Source: Moniliophthora roreri
Lineage: Eukaryota > Basidiomycota > Agaricomycetes > Agaricales > Marasmiaceae
Length of the DNA: 64,000 bases
Direction of reading: 5' to 3'
Assembly (NCBI GenBank): GCA_001466705.2
Contig: LATX02000248.1
Coordinates: 62,001 to 126,000, forward strand
Shown here one piece after another: positions 1 to 11,476 of this stretch. Every line of letters starts with the position of its first letter. Position 1 is the stretch's first letter. A program made the position numbers and the translations under genes. The notes under the pieces were generated by a model. That model saw only the letters and a program-made list of their open reading frames with translations. It was not told the origin of the DNA and did no database searches.

Positions 1-1211
1 GATAGCATGTTGCTCATTGACGAAGAAGGTGAGGCCAGGGAAGTATAGGAACTTCTTGAGGTCGCGGGTGCTTGATTACCGTAGCCGTAAATAAACCAAG
101 CCTGTACAATTCGAGCATTGCGTGGGCTCACCCATTCGCAGAGGAGGCCCACTTGAGAGAGTGCCGATTCAACCGCGATGCCAGAATCGAGATAGTGATA
201 TTTACTCACAGCGTTATTCAACTTTTCTTCGAAGTCTCGTTCCCATCCCATCTGAAAACAAGAATCCATCTTAATGAACGATACAGCTTTCAAATTGCCC
301 CGCTGGATTCTGTATCCTTTGAATGCAGGGAGCTCGATCATCTTAGCCTTGAGTTTTTCGCGTCCATTTTGCGGCGGAGCACCGGAAGACTAGAGGGTAG
401 CGTTGAGTGCATCTGGTTAGCATCATGAATCACCGGAGTTACTCACAGTCTCATTTTGGGTAGTGCCTTCCCGCAACTCTTGAATCGTCTGTGCCAGAAT
501 TCGGAGTCTGCTCGACGTTCGTGAAGAGGCTTACCTTCTCCGCCTCGGATATCCTTGTCTCGTACTCGGCCAGCTTTTCTTTCATGGTCTCTTCATGTTT
601 CTGCAGAAAAGCCCGAAGTACAAGCGTTGAGCACAATAAAACGAAACGGTTTCCCTATCAGGCGCCTACATGGTTTTGTGCAATGGAATCCTTAACAATC
701 TTGAGTTCTGCATGTAATTCCTGAATTTTGTCCTGGAAAAGATGTTCAGGAAGGCGGAAGAGGTTCTTCTGTCCTGGTATTCACTTGACTTCTTCTTAGG
801 TCCTCGGTCGCATCCTGTACACACGATGAGAATGAGCGGATACGCCAATAGATGTACACACGAGCAAGTCTTTGCGTAGGGCATCCAGCGACTTCATGGC
901 CGCATTTTCCGCGAACGATTTCTGAAGTAGAGACGTTGAGAAACGTTCTAGATTGCTGATATCTGGCACTCACCGGGACTTGGATATTTATCAATCCCTC
1001 GTCACGTCCTGTACCCTGAAATGCCACCATTGAGACCCACTTCCCGGTGAGGCATGACGAAGTAGCCTACATGGGTAACTTCAACTTGACTCGCACTTCC
1101 CATATGAACACTAGTTCCGGCGGAGTTCCGTTGAGAGATGGTGTTGGGATCGACATCGCTAGAGTCGTCGCTGCTGAGTGATAATACTCGATTCCTTATC
1201 CAGGACGACAT
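1..1211 (-). CDS. Coiled-coil / DUF6697-like protein, copy 1 (3' end outside window)
   Basis: A multi-exon gene on the minus strand, cut by the left edge of the window. The start is placed at the ATG ending at 1211, which opens a Ser/Asp-rich leader (MSSWIRNRVLSLSSDD...). A short heptad-like exon around 540-600 (EKLAEYETRISEAEK) matches a segment of the copy at 5477-7273. The exon at about 72-345 encodes a core starting ELPAFKGYRIQRGNLK and continuing SFIKMDSCFQMGWERDF, clearly homologous to both later copies (PTFEGPRIHWDKLKPISF; PDYRGYPVQRDQLKPISF). The paralogues carry a (V/F)YAGTY segment further on, which resembles the basidiomycete DUF6697 domain; in this copy that part lies outside the window. 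Function is unknown. Family membership comes from in-window paralogy; the DUF label is recognition by eye and less certain. Confidence 0.6.
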
Positions 1212-1941
1212 TTCTGTGTATTGAGATGCAGAGGATTAGACGGAGCAACGAGGTCGAACTCGGTGGTGGGAGCCGAGAAGATTGTCGATACATCACCTAT
1301 TTTTGGCTCGATGAGGCTTCGATTCCCAGGCATTCCGGTGTTGGATTTGAATCTGCGGAGGCTATCGTTGCAGACTTGTATGGTGTTCTGCTTTGAAATT
1401 CAAGTCAATGTGAACGTTATAGTAGCTTTGGCGGAGGTGGTGGTGAACGGTAAGGGTGCGCTCGCGTGGAATTTGCGTGGCGAGCAACTTCGGTTTGCGC
1501 GATCGGTCACTAGTCTATCCGTCTTGGCTTTCTGCAGCGACCATCCTCGTCCATGGTATACACTTTGTCCTGTTTCCAGCATCATACTCGTACCTCTGCT
1601 GAGGGGCTTATCATTCTTCTTGTTCCTCGCGCTTCTTGATGTCATAGGAAGACGGGAAGAATGCATCATTATTGAATGACAATAGCAGCGGCGCGCTACG
1701 GCCATATGGCTTCCCCGCGAAATAGGAAAGGAAGAATGAACAAACCTGCTATGGACTAGGAGGTCGCAACGCGGGAACTGATCAACAACAAACAATTTAG
1801 GGCTCCATGCACCCCATGACTTTTGCTCATAACCTAATGGCCTAATGGCAATAAAAAAGGCATGCAATAAAAAAAGCATGACGTTCTTCACTCTGCCTTT
1901 GACTGTCTTCTCTCCAAGCACTGACAGGAAGGTTTTTTGCT
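1212..1941. other. Intergenic, divergent promoter region
   Basis: This stretch separates the minus-strand copy-1 gene from the plus-strand sugar transporter, so it should hold both promoters. Long open frames exist on both strands (1221-1679 plus, 1400-1921 minus), but neither has a recognisable motif, a splice structure or a paralogue. I see no convincing gene. Confidence 0.4.
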
Positions 1942-4327
1942 ATGGGGGTGAGTTTCCCGTCCTTGTCCTATGTTGGTGGCAAGACTAACTTCGATCTCGT
2001 TAAATCACAGTACAGCGCAAGAATTGCCTCAAATCCAGTATGTCGATTTCGGTACCTTGTCGACCCAAGAGATTTCTTAAACACGGATGAATAGTACATC
2101 GTTGGATCATTCGCATGTATTGGTGGTGGTCTCTTCGGCCTGGACATTTCGTCCATGTCTGGAGTTTTGACTGTGAGCGCTACGACCTACTCATTCACCA
2201 TTGATGACCTGATCAAGAGCCGATTGAATAGAACCCGTATTATCTGAAGCAATTCAATAACGTACGGCACTTATTCGTCAATATACCTCCAAACTTTGAC
2301 AATTCTCCACAATTCTCCAGCCTGGCGATTCTGCCCAAGGAGCAATCGTAGCATCTATGCCCGCAGGATCGCTTGTCGGTGCGCTAGCGGTCACACAGCT
2401 GGGTGATCGATTAGGAAGAAAGAGGACCATCATGCTCACTGCATTGATCTGGATCCTCGGATCCATCCTTCAGTGCGCATCTGTGGTACGTCCCAAACAT
2501 GCTTGACTTTTGAATACCGCCTAACTAATTTGCAGAACCGTGGAATGCTCGTTGCTGGACGTGTCATCGCTGGTTCCTCGATTGGTATGTCTAGCGCCGT
2601 CGTGCCTATATATCAATCCGAAATCACCGCCCCATCTATTCGTGGTCGTCTCGTCTCGCTTCAACAATGGTACTATTCACCAGACTCGATGCAACATTAG
2701 TTTGTCCCGCTTACTTTGGTTGAAGGTCGATCACTTGGGGTATCCTCATCCAATACTTCATTCAATTCGGTTGCTCCGATATCCAGGGCGTGGCTTCTTT
2801 CCGTATCCCATGGGGTCTTCAGATGATACCCGCTGTCGTTCTGTTTTTCGGAATGATCTACTTCCCAGAGTCTCCGCGATGGCTGCTTGATAACGACAGG
2901 CAAGTATTTCTGCATTTGTGTTCACATCGAATGCTTAGCACATCCCACAGAGACGAAGAAGCATTGCAAATCCTCGCTGATCTTCACGGAAAAGGAGACA
3001 AGAACAACGAGCTTGTCAGACTCGAGTTTCAGGAAATCAAGGAACAAGTCATTTTCGAGAGAAACGAAGGCGCCAAGTCTTACCTCGATCTGCTCAAGGG
3101 CAATAACCCTCGTCGCGTCTTCCTCGGATGCAGTATTCAAATGTGGTCTCAACTTACTGGAATGAACGTCATGATGTACTACATCACATACGTTTTCCGT
3201 GGTACTGGTCTCGTTGGCCGAAAGGCTGGATTGATTGCTGCTGTGAGTGGAAAGCTCTGGCTAATGAGGCGAGCAGCATCTGATATTCCGCTTGTTTCTA
3301 GTCCGTCCAATACGTCCTCAACGTCGCACTGACGGGTAAGTATTACCAACTAGCCGTCTAATCAGTGTACTCAACCGTTCAATCCAGTTCCTGCTATCAT
3401 CTACATTGATAAGTGGGGTCGTCGACCTATGCTTATTGCCGGATTGACCTTCATGGGCTTCTTCCTGTTCCTTGTCGGAGGCTTGCAAGGCCGTCTTGGA
3501 CATTGGGGACAGGTCGATAACGATAGTAAGCTTTGCGTTCTGCTTACATCGATCTATTTGGCTCAACGATCCCGATGCTTCACAGGGGTGTGGGTTGTCG
3601 AAGGGCATGGCAGTGCTACCAAGGGTATTATCGTGCTGTCCTACTTGTTCGTCTGCAGGTGAGAATGAATGTCGGTTGTTCCTTGGCAATTTTCTGACCT
3701 TTGCCTCTAGTTTCGCAATAACTATGGGACCTGTCTCCTGGACTTACCCCGCTGAGATTGTATGCATTTCCCGCTTGATAATTACGACAGTACCCTGATT
3801 GTTGTCGCTTAGTACTCTCTCAAAGTCCGTGCCAAGGCTGTCTCTCTGGCCACGGTGAGTTGATTCCCAACTCTTTGCCGCAAGCTTTGCTCAAGAATTG
3901 GTTCTGTTCAGGCCACCTGCTGGACATTTAACTTTGCCCTTGCATGGGCGGTCCCACCTGGCTTCGCGACCATTGCCTACAAGACCTACTTCATTTTCGG
4001 TACCTTCAATTTTGCAGGATGTCTTCACGTCATCTTTATGTTCCCCGAAACCGTTGGGCGGTCAGTCGAGACCTATAATATTTCGATACTTATTCCGTTC
4101 CTTGCTGATGCCCGACTCCGCAGGTCACTCGAAGAGGTTGAAGATATCTTTGCTGAAGGCCACGCGTTCTCTGCCTGGAAGATAGGGAAGAACGTCGGAA
4201 AGAGGACTCTGGCGGATGTGGAGAAGCAGAAGGAGGTGAATTTTCTGCTTTCGATCTAGATTTAAGTTATTGATTGTCGTCTTATTAGGTTCACAAGGAT
4301 TCAGCGTCCCTTGACGAGAAGGCTTAA
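1942..4327 (+). CDS. MFS sugar transporter (hexose-transporter family)
   Basis: Plasma-membrane sugar permease of the major facilitator superfamily, sugar porter family, about 500-530 residues in roughly ten exons. A two-codon first exon (ATG GGG, 1942-1947) is followed by GTGAGT at 1948, then YSARIASNP (2011-2037), then IGGGLFGLDISSMSGVL. Diagnostic signatures are visible in order: PAGSLVGAL and GDRLGRKRT (loop 2-3), NRGMLVAGRVIAGSSIGM, YQSEITAPSIRGRLVSLQQW, PESPRWLLDNDR (sugar-transporter signature before the central loop), QLTGMNVMMYYITY, then IYIDKWGRRPML, GPVSWTYPAEI and FPETVGRSLEEVEDIF. The stop is TAA at 4325-4327. Family assignment is firm. Substrate (hexose, pentose or disaccharide) cannot be read from sequence. 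Many introns are 45-60 bases with normal GT-AG ends, and no disabling change was seen. Confidence 0.9.
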
Positions 4328-4429
4328 GGCTATTCACGCCCGTATCATGACTTCATCCATGTTTTTCATTCGTGTATCTCTACAATATAATTCCGATGGC
4401 ATCTTCTGATACTTTGCGATGAACTAGTA

Positions 4430-5217
4430 CATTCATTGTAAACAGTCAATCCTGCTAAGGTTACACGACATTATCGAAACATGCAATACACAACAATATT
4501 CTAAAGTTCGTGTTCCACAGCCGATGCACCAATACCTTAACACCAAGAAAAGAAATCCTAGTCTGAATCGCCCATAGACATAGGCACTGGGCCAGCAGAC
4601 TGGTACCGAATTCGCACTAGGCATCCGATTGCGAGGGCGATGTCCTCCAACTTCTCAAGCCTATACCCTTTTACATATGCTCCCAACACAACGCCATTCA
4701 ACGTGGAGATCAATGGGCTCAATCTCATCTACAAGATGTACTTGTCGGCTCGTGAGTAATGCAAGATAGGAAGATGATATTCTGAAGGTAGACGCACAGA
4801 TGGGGATGCCGATGGCCAGCAGGGCTACCCACAGCACGGCGCGTGACAAATTTTGTAAAGCGATTAGTGGCATAAGGGAGAGTCCTGAATCCGCCGCTAC
4901 AAGTAAGTAATACTTCTCGAGTTTGTTACAGAATGGGTAGATGCTTACCGAATGTCCGTCTAACTGCCTCCATAACTTGGAGCAGGCAGTAGACAATTGC
5001 ATGCACCAAGTCCCAGATTGTAGCATGACCACGACGGTTTGGGGGCCCGGACGCCAGTGTTATTTGAAGGTGGAGTGTGTTCAGCGATGATGAATGGCAT
5101 GATAATGTTCTGAGACCAGTTGGAGATTAGTGCCGACGCGGACGAGCCAGGCGGAACGTGCAGTGACGCGCTCACGTGGCAAACAAACAAATAAACACTA
5201 CCCTTGACAATCGACAA
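4430..5217 (-). CDS. Possible small membrane protein, uncertain model
   Basis: The minus strand holds several open segments that can be joined across plausible GT-AG introns: MSIVKGSVYLFVCH at 5217, then HATIWDLVHAIVYCLLQVME, then a stretch containing SRAVLWVALLAIGIPICAS. Two of these segments are hydrophobic enough to be membrane helices. I do not recognise the family, the reading frame changes between segments, and no stop or start is strongly supported. The entry is kept because the hydrophobic pattern and splice-like borders coincide, but it could be chance. Confidence 0.2.
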
Positions 5218-5476
5218 CCACCATTCGTATGCATCGAGAGATTCGGGGAAAGATGCCCAGCAGGAAAATTTCTCGGAGCTCTGGTCTTAGACTGGCCTTA
5301 TAGGTGACTCACCCTCGCGTTTTCAAGTCGATAGCTTAATTTTTACAGTGTGCTGAAAAGTAGCAATTGACGGTGGCTGTCCAAAAGGCCTGGGAAATCA
5401 CTAAGGATCTAAGCGAAATGAAGGAACCTTCTTTCTTCGTATCCTCTAGTGCTGCTTCAGCTTCCCGATACTTGCC
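5218..5476. other. Intergenic
   Basis: Upstream region of the plus-strand gene that starts at 5477. No gene or clear repeat seen. Confidence 0.4.
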
Positions 5477-7273
5477 ATGACCAAACCAAAAAGTCAACCT
5501 ACAGACCGCTCTTCGTCAAGCATTTCCATCAATGACGACGACAGTGATTCCTCTAGCGACTCGGTCGCTGCTTCCACTCACCGCCCCAACAAATCCACTG
5601 GGAGGCAACTCACGCAAAGGACGGGTCGGGCGATTAATGTAAGCTGAACCTTGCAAGAGTTGTTTATGACGTCGCATACTCATCGCCTCTATGAACTCAG
5701 GTTAATCTCAAGGATAAATTCACCGTAAGTGCTGGATATGCTTTGGTACTGCGCATAATAACCATTTCCGCCACATATACAGCAAAATACTGCGGACCAG
5801 GCTGCTGCTACGGAATCTATCAATGAGATACGCGAAGAACTTCTTGTGTGTCTTACCGGTGGGCTCTTGCCGCTCATTCTGATTATGCATAGGGAGTAAC
5901 CGACGCTCTAAGAAAAAAACAAGTGAAGACCAATTCATATCCTTACTTTCCCCCCTTTTTAACGTCATCTGCCATCGGGACAAAATCGATGAGCTGCAGA
6001 CGGATCTCGGAACTGTTAAAGCTACCATCGCAGAAAACCAAGTACGGCTCGACTTGAAAGTGATGTCGACGTCCTAAACGATCACCTTAGGTCACTCTCA
6101 AGAAACACAAAGAGAAGACGAAAGCAAGGCTAGACAAATATGAGGCCAGGATTTCGGAGGCAGAGCAGGTAAAAACAAATTTTTTCCGGTATGGTATCTA
6201 GTTCTGAATCATTCTGCTCTAGGTGATTTAACAGCTGCGAGAAGAACTTGAAGTAGCTAAAAAGGAAGCTGTGAGGCCTTACAATATCAACTGTACTTAT
6301 GTGTATTCACTCAACGTTTGCCCTTCTAGGCTTCCGTTTCGACTTCGTTAACGCTTTGTCAACGACTTAAGGCCGAGATGGTCAAGCTGCCTACGTTTGA
6401 AGGGCCACGAATTCATTGGGACAAGTTGAAACCTATTTCGTTCATCAGGCTGAATGCTTGCTTCTCCATGGGGTGGCAGCGTCAGTTCAAGGAAGGCTTC
6501 GACAAAGTTGTAAGCCAGCTTCTTTCTTCTTCCGAATGTAGATGTGACTTTTCTTTCAGTGTACTTCCTCATTCAAAGGGTAAGCACCCATCAGAGCGTA
6601 ACTCCCGTCACTGACTTGATTGCGCCAGTACCGCCAAGAAACACCTGTATTTCCCAGGACGAACATTCTTTGTCAACGATCAACATGCTCTCGCTATCGG
6701 CCCGAAAACCCAAAGCAGCCCGAAGCATAACTTCGATTTGGAGTCTCCCTTCGATGAATTGTACGGTGAAGAACGTGAACTTTTCTTCGACCAGGCTGTG
6801 ACTGGATCGGCGGACATATTCTATGCAGGGACGTACGAAATTATTCGTCCAAACGTATTCGAGGCGTATCCCCGTGGTGTGGAGTACAATAACTCCTTTT
6901 TCCATGATTTTGGCATGGTAAGCTCTATAACTCCGAAAGCGAGCGTGTTATTCATCGTTCCGAGCAGGCGCTCCACCGTGTCAGCTACTCAGTTGTTGAT
7001 TCTCAGATCCAGAAGCCTATGTTGCGTAAAGACGAGATTAAGGATCTTGTCGCGTCCGGTGATATCAAGCTCGAGTTCATTGGCCTGAAATGTGTCAGTT
7101 TCAATCACGATGTATATCGGAGTGCTACGAGCGCTACGCCAATTGCGGAACCGGAGAACTCTCAGACTGGTTTCGAACGACCTCGCGAGTACACACGAGA
7201 GTCTGCAAGTGGAGGTTTCATTCGCCAAGATGGGTCAGGTTCCTCTAGATTCAAGCGGAAGAGGCACGACTGA
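5477..7273 (+). CDS. Coiled-coil / DUF6697-like protein, copy 2
   Basis: Multi-exon gene starting at ATG 5477 (MTKPKSQPTDRSSSS) with a Ser/Asp-rich acidic leader, so likely nuclear or cytosolic rather than secreted. Short exons then encode a charged helical region (ATESINEIREELL; HKEKTKARLDKYEARISEAE) that looks like a coiled coil. The C-terminal half has the family core: LPTFEGPRIHWDKLKPISF, CFSMGWQRQFKEGFDKV, then FDLESPFDELYGEERELFF and DIFYAGTYEIIRP. The protein ends with a basic tail and stop at 7271-7273. The FYAGTY block matches what I recall of DUF6697, a domain common in Agaricomycetes with no known function. Copy 3 at 8885-10828 shares the same order of parts, so the intron-rich model is supported by paralogy. 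Confidence 0.75.
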
Positions 7274-7558
7274 TAGGCCGTGTAGCCTAAGATAGTGTAG
7301 CGGCTAAGTGTCTGTTATTTTGGAATTCATGATTCTTGAGATCAAGCAGACGCTGTGACCGCGGACTTTCATGGTGTATCCGATCGTCGTGATAATCAGA
7401 CTGCTCGACGGGTTTGACAACATACTCATCGTTGATGACCGATAACCTTGTCCGGTGTCTTTTGCACTCCTGACGTGTCGTGTTGATTCTCTTATGCATT
7501 TGAGGAGTCAACGTTGCTCTTTAAGAGTTGAGTTTATGATACACTCATCCGCTCTATT
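7274..7558. other. Intergenic between convergent genes
   Basis: Short 3' space shared by copy 2 (plus) and the BTB gene (minus). No feature seen. Confidence 0.4.
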
Positions 7559-8572
7559 CTACCGTTGCACTTCTTCAATCCACCCGTCTAACAATTTCCA
7601 AATTGTCTGCTGTTCTTGTGTCCATTCATCTCTTTTATCCTTCGCACAACTAGCGCACACGCCTTCCTTCTCCCAATCCAACCTTTTCATTCTTTCCAAT
7701 TCCTCCAAAGGCTTCCCTGTTCCCCCTTCATTCAATGCAGGAGTGATGACTAGCCCCATCCACCGATCTGCAACTATATCTGTGCATTCCATATGAGAAG
7801 TCGCAGGCGGTGTGAAGAGAATTGGTGTGAATTGATCGATGAGACGTTGCATAAGCGCCATGACTTGCTCTGTAATCCGATCAATCTCTGCTGGTTTTAT
7901 CCAGGAAGGAAAGGCGTCGAGGTGGGATTGGGTAACAAGATAGTACAGGAGTGGTTTCTGAGCCTGTCGATAGCAAATCAGACGAGGTTGAAGCAACATA
8001 TCTAGAACAATCATACTTCCTGAATGTTATTCTGCATCGCTACGGCCATAGCATCTTCGGCACAGTCAAATCTGAACGTTGCCAGGACATCTGGCTCGGT
8101 AGGGAATAAGGAAGTGAAGCATTCGACCGCTTGCTCACGTATCTGGGGGAAATCCAACTGATCGGGTCTCGATATCCGTAGCACCGATGCTATCCGTTGA
8201 TATTCAGACTCTGCAGAAAGCGTGCTGATGAATTTTGGGAACTCGATAAGGGAGAATACGAGTACAAGCAAGAACTCACTTTTGCCGGTATAGATGATCA
8301 AGTAACACGTCCAGATCTCCAGGACTCACACCTCGATCACGGTTGATATTGGCATAGTGCAAGTTTGAGATCCCTGATTCGATTTCATCCAGAACTGCTG
8401 GTCCCTTGTGTTGTGCATTTGTGAACGCCGAATGAAAATATGGCGATTGGTCTGAGAGTTTTGAGATATGAACTTTGTAGAGCGTGTCGCCTGCTTCTGA
8501 GCCCGGAGTTTGGACTTGAATTATTGCGTCGGCATCGTCGAGCCAGAATCGAGGACTCTTTGATGATGGCAT
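7559..8572 (-). CDS. BTB/POZ domain protein
   Basis: Three-exon gene on the minus strand. Exon 1 (8572 to about 8280) opens MPSSKSPRFWLDDADAIIQV and continues KVHISKLSDQSPYFHSAF, the standard BTB opening (short strand, then a helix with H..L...S..F). Exon 2 starts near 8232 after an acceptor ending ATCAG and carries the helical BTB tail (LSAESEYQRIASVLRISRPD). A 53-base intron removes an in-frame stop, and exon 3 begins AQKPLLYYLVTQSHLDAF. The C-terminal part has a Cys pair (GVCASCAKDKRDEW) seen in many Agaricomycete BTB proteins. Length is about 300 residues. BTB proteins usually dimerise and may recruit Cul3; that role here is inference. No kelch, BACK or DNA-binding domain is attached. Confidence 0.85.
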
Positions 8573-8884
8573 GAGTCAAGGGCCGAACACCGGTTGGGGT
8601 AACTAAATTCCCCATTCTTACCCATCATGATTCCTCAATAAAACTGCTCTGCCTGAAGTATTTTCCCCCCTCCACTTCGAAAATATGCCACCAACGCCAT
8701 GTAGATACTCTCTAAGTTCTCGCCTTCAACTACTACTCAACGCTCGCAGCGTCGTCTGCTAGCGCTACCAACGGTCACGAACTCGGCGTTGCCGTGGTAT
8801 CCGCGGTAAAAAAAAACGGTGTTTGAAGCTGGAGCTCTCCGAACCATCCTTGGACCTTGATCCTGACTGCATCTTGCTTTCGCC
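8573..8884. other. Intergenic, divergent promoters
   Basis: Shared upstream region of the BTB gene (minus) and copy 3 (plus). A run of nine A residues lies at about 8808-8816. Nothing else is clear. Confidence 0.4.
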
Positions 8885-10828
8885 ATGGACGACACCGACT
8901 ATCAAACTATCAGGGTGAAAACATCACAGAAGTAGGGTCGAGTTGGCAATTCGTGAAGATGCACGAGTTATTAGCCATGGGAATTCATTTCACCGCCACG
9001 CGGCAGTCGCGGCAGTATGTGGAGGTATCCTAAAATGGACAATTGACTTTCAATCTCTTTCTTCAACTTGCACCATCGCCACTCTGGCTACATCCCTTCA
9101 AAGTCTCTCGCTCGATTTCGTATAGCTCAGATACGAAATTGTGCTCAGGTCGTGGGTGCGTCTGTTCCTTCGCGAATCCCAGTTTCTTTCAACTAATGCC
9201 GTGGCCATCAGCCAACAATGCAACACGGTCGGCCCAACACGACGCTGAAAAGAAGAAGAAATGTCAGTCCAGCTATTCTTCATTGAGATGGATACCTAGC
9301 TGATGATCATGACTTGAACTCCAGGACGACACCACTGACGATGACTTACGACGCGTGTCTGTGAGTAGCGCGTTGACCCAGGCCACTGCTGGCACTGATC
9401 ATGGTCTCATATAACACCAGACATCCGATCAGCTCAAGCATAGTACGGTTGCTGAACTAATCGAGGAAGTATCTGTGCGTTGTCCTTGCAAAGCTAATTC
9501 AGACGCGTCTTACTCCAAAAACGCACTATTTCAGGGTTTGAAAGTGACTTTGCGAGAGAACCAGGTCCGTTAATAGAGACATTCCTTAAAACCTATCCTC
9601 TAACTCGTGAATAGGACCAGATCAGCAGTATGCAACACCAGATGAACCTATTGAAGGATGCCGTCCAAAAGCTTCAAGCTCAGGTACCGATCATCCCCAC
9701 CTTGCTTCAATGAATAACGCGCTCACGTCATATCATAGCCCACCATCGATCAGGTGAAAGAACTAAGGATGAGAACATTGAACGGTGAACAGGCTAGGTT
9801 TATGGCAACCATCAGATTTGAGTCTCCCGAAGAGGTTTGTATTCGCATATCACAGAAGTACCGACAATGTCTGACTTCTTGATCAGGAATCAGACTCGGA
9901 TGAGCCACCAGCTTACCAGACTCAACCGGTGAGACACTTTCCATTTTGCTGGATAGCCTGAAGACGTGTTTACACCGATTTCCAGCCTGCTCCTCCGTTG
10001 ACTTTGCGCCAAATACTCGCCAACAGGATGAGCACGTTTCCTGATTATAGAGGATACCCAGTTCAGCGAGATCAATTGAAGCCTATATCATTCATGAAGT
10101 TACGGGACTGTATATCGTTGGGTTGGGAGCGAAATTTCAAGGAGGCTCTGGACAATCTCGTATGTGGTCTTATCAAACGACAATGCTTCTCAGCTCACTG
10201 ATCGATCCGACCTCAGTACACTCCAAAGTCAAAAAGAGACACGCGAGAGTTCCTATATCTTCGAGGCCGTGTCGTCTTTGTTACCCCGCAACACGCTATA
10301 GTGATCGAAATCAAGACCCAGAAAAGCTCGGAACACGGTTTCCGGTTTGTATCCCCGTTCGATGACGTGTACGGTGAGGAACGCGAGTTCTTTTTTGATA
10401 CGATCACTACTGGAAATCGCGAATGGGATCCAAAAGTCTATTATGCTGGCACCTACCGAATCGTGTCCTTGAAGGATTTACATCCCGAAGGGGTGCCGTA
10501 CGAAGACAAGTTTTATCAAAGGGACATGTTTGACGTGGTACGTCAACGTATTCATGCTTTTTTTCTAAATGCTAAACGGCTACGGTAGCCAGCAGACCGT
10601 ATAATCAACACTGTTTTGGAATCGCAGATCCAAAGGCCCCCATTGCGAAAGCAAGATGCGACTCATCTTGTGAAATCTGGTATCATCAAGCTCGAGTTTG
10701 TCGGGTTGCAGTGTGTGGGCTTCAATGACGAGCTGTATCGGAGTGTGACAGCTTCTCCACCAGCCCCGACACCGGTCCGTAATAGCGATGGGAGCGCTGG
10801 AGGCTCTGGTAAGAAGCAAAAGACGTAA
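8885..10828 (+). CDS. Coiled-coil / DUF6697-like protein, copy 3
   Basis: Multi-exon gene; the 5' end is uncertain (ATG 8885 chosen, another is near 9260). Successive short exons spell TSDQLKHSTVAELIEEVS, GLKVTLRENQ and DQISSMQHQMNLLKDAVQ, a good coiled-coil pattern. An acidic linker (EESDSDEPPAYQTQP) leads into the family core: STFPDYRGYPVQRDQLKPIS, LGWERNFKEALDNL, FVSPFDDVYGEEREFFFD and VYYAGTYRIVSLKDLHPEG. The end is a Gly/Lys-rich tail (GGSGKKQKT) with stop at 10826-10828. Compared with copy 2 it keeps the same domain order and the same conserved FVGLQCVGFND / FIGLKCVSFNH segment near the end. Function unknown. Confidence 0.75.
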
Positions 10829-11476
10829 GTGGTTGCGTTTAATCTCGAATTTATTTTGGTTATCTTGATGATAAATGGATCGTGTTTCTGGAGATACTAA
10901 TTGTGCCTGCTATCATACTGTATCCATAGTTATCTGTACATACGCGTCTGATACCTTGTACTTGGTGCTTTCAATATTTCAATACCTATGGTGAATTAGA
11001 CACCTGTCGGGGAGCCTTACTGTAATTTCTTCGTTCGCACGTCTGGTGTCGCTACCGTATATTTGATGTATTGGGCGATATACAGCGTATAGTGTGTATA
11101 GTACTCGCGATCGACGCGAGTAGAAGCAGAGAACACATGATTACTTTAATAGGTACCGTGGTTCCCAAATCATCGTGGTATTCCCGAAGAATTCGCTCAA
11201 ATGCTGTTGGAGGGAGGGTGTCTGTCTCCATATTAGAGCATTATGAACGCACAGACATATCAACCTACTGCCTTCAATTCCCGACAGCCAGCTCCCCTTG
11301 AGGATGCATAATAGCCTTTCTTCCCCCTCACGTCGTCTCATCACACAAGTCCTCCAGTTCTCAGTATAATATGTACCATCGCCAACGGAAACATGAGCAT
11401 TACGGCAGGCCTCGTGTTTCCTTTCTCCACAGCCCTTCAACCTTAACAGCATCCTGAGCCTCTGAAAGACCATGGC
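10829..11476. other. Intergenic
   Basis: Upstream region of the plus-strand gene starting at 11477. No gene, tRNA or repeat recognised. Confidence 0.4.

Noticed and set aside
1400..1921. 173-codon open frame on the minus strand
   Set aside because: No motif, no paralogue and no splice context; lies in the promoter of the transporter and overlaps another chance frame on the plus strand.
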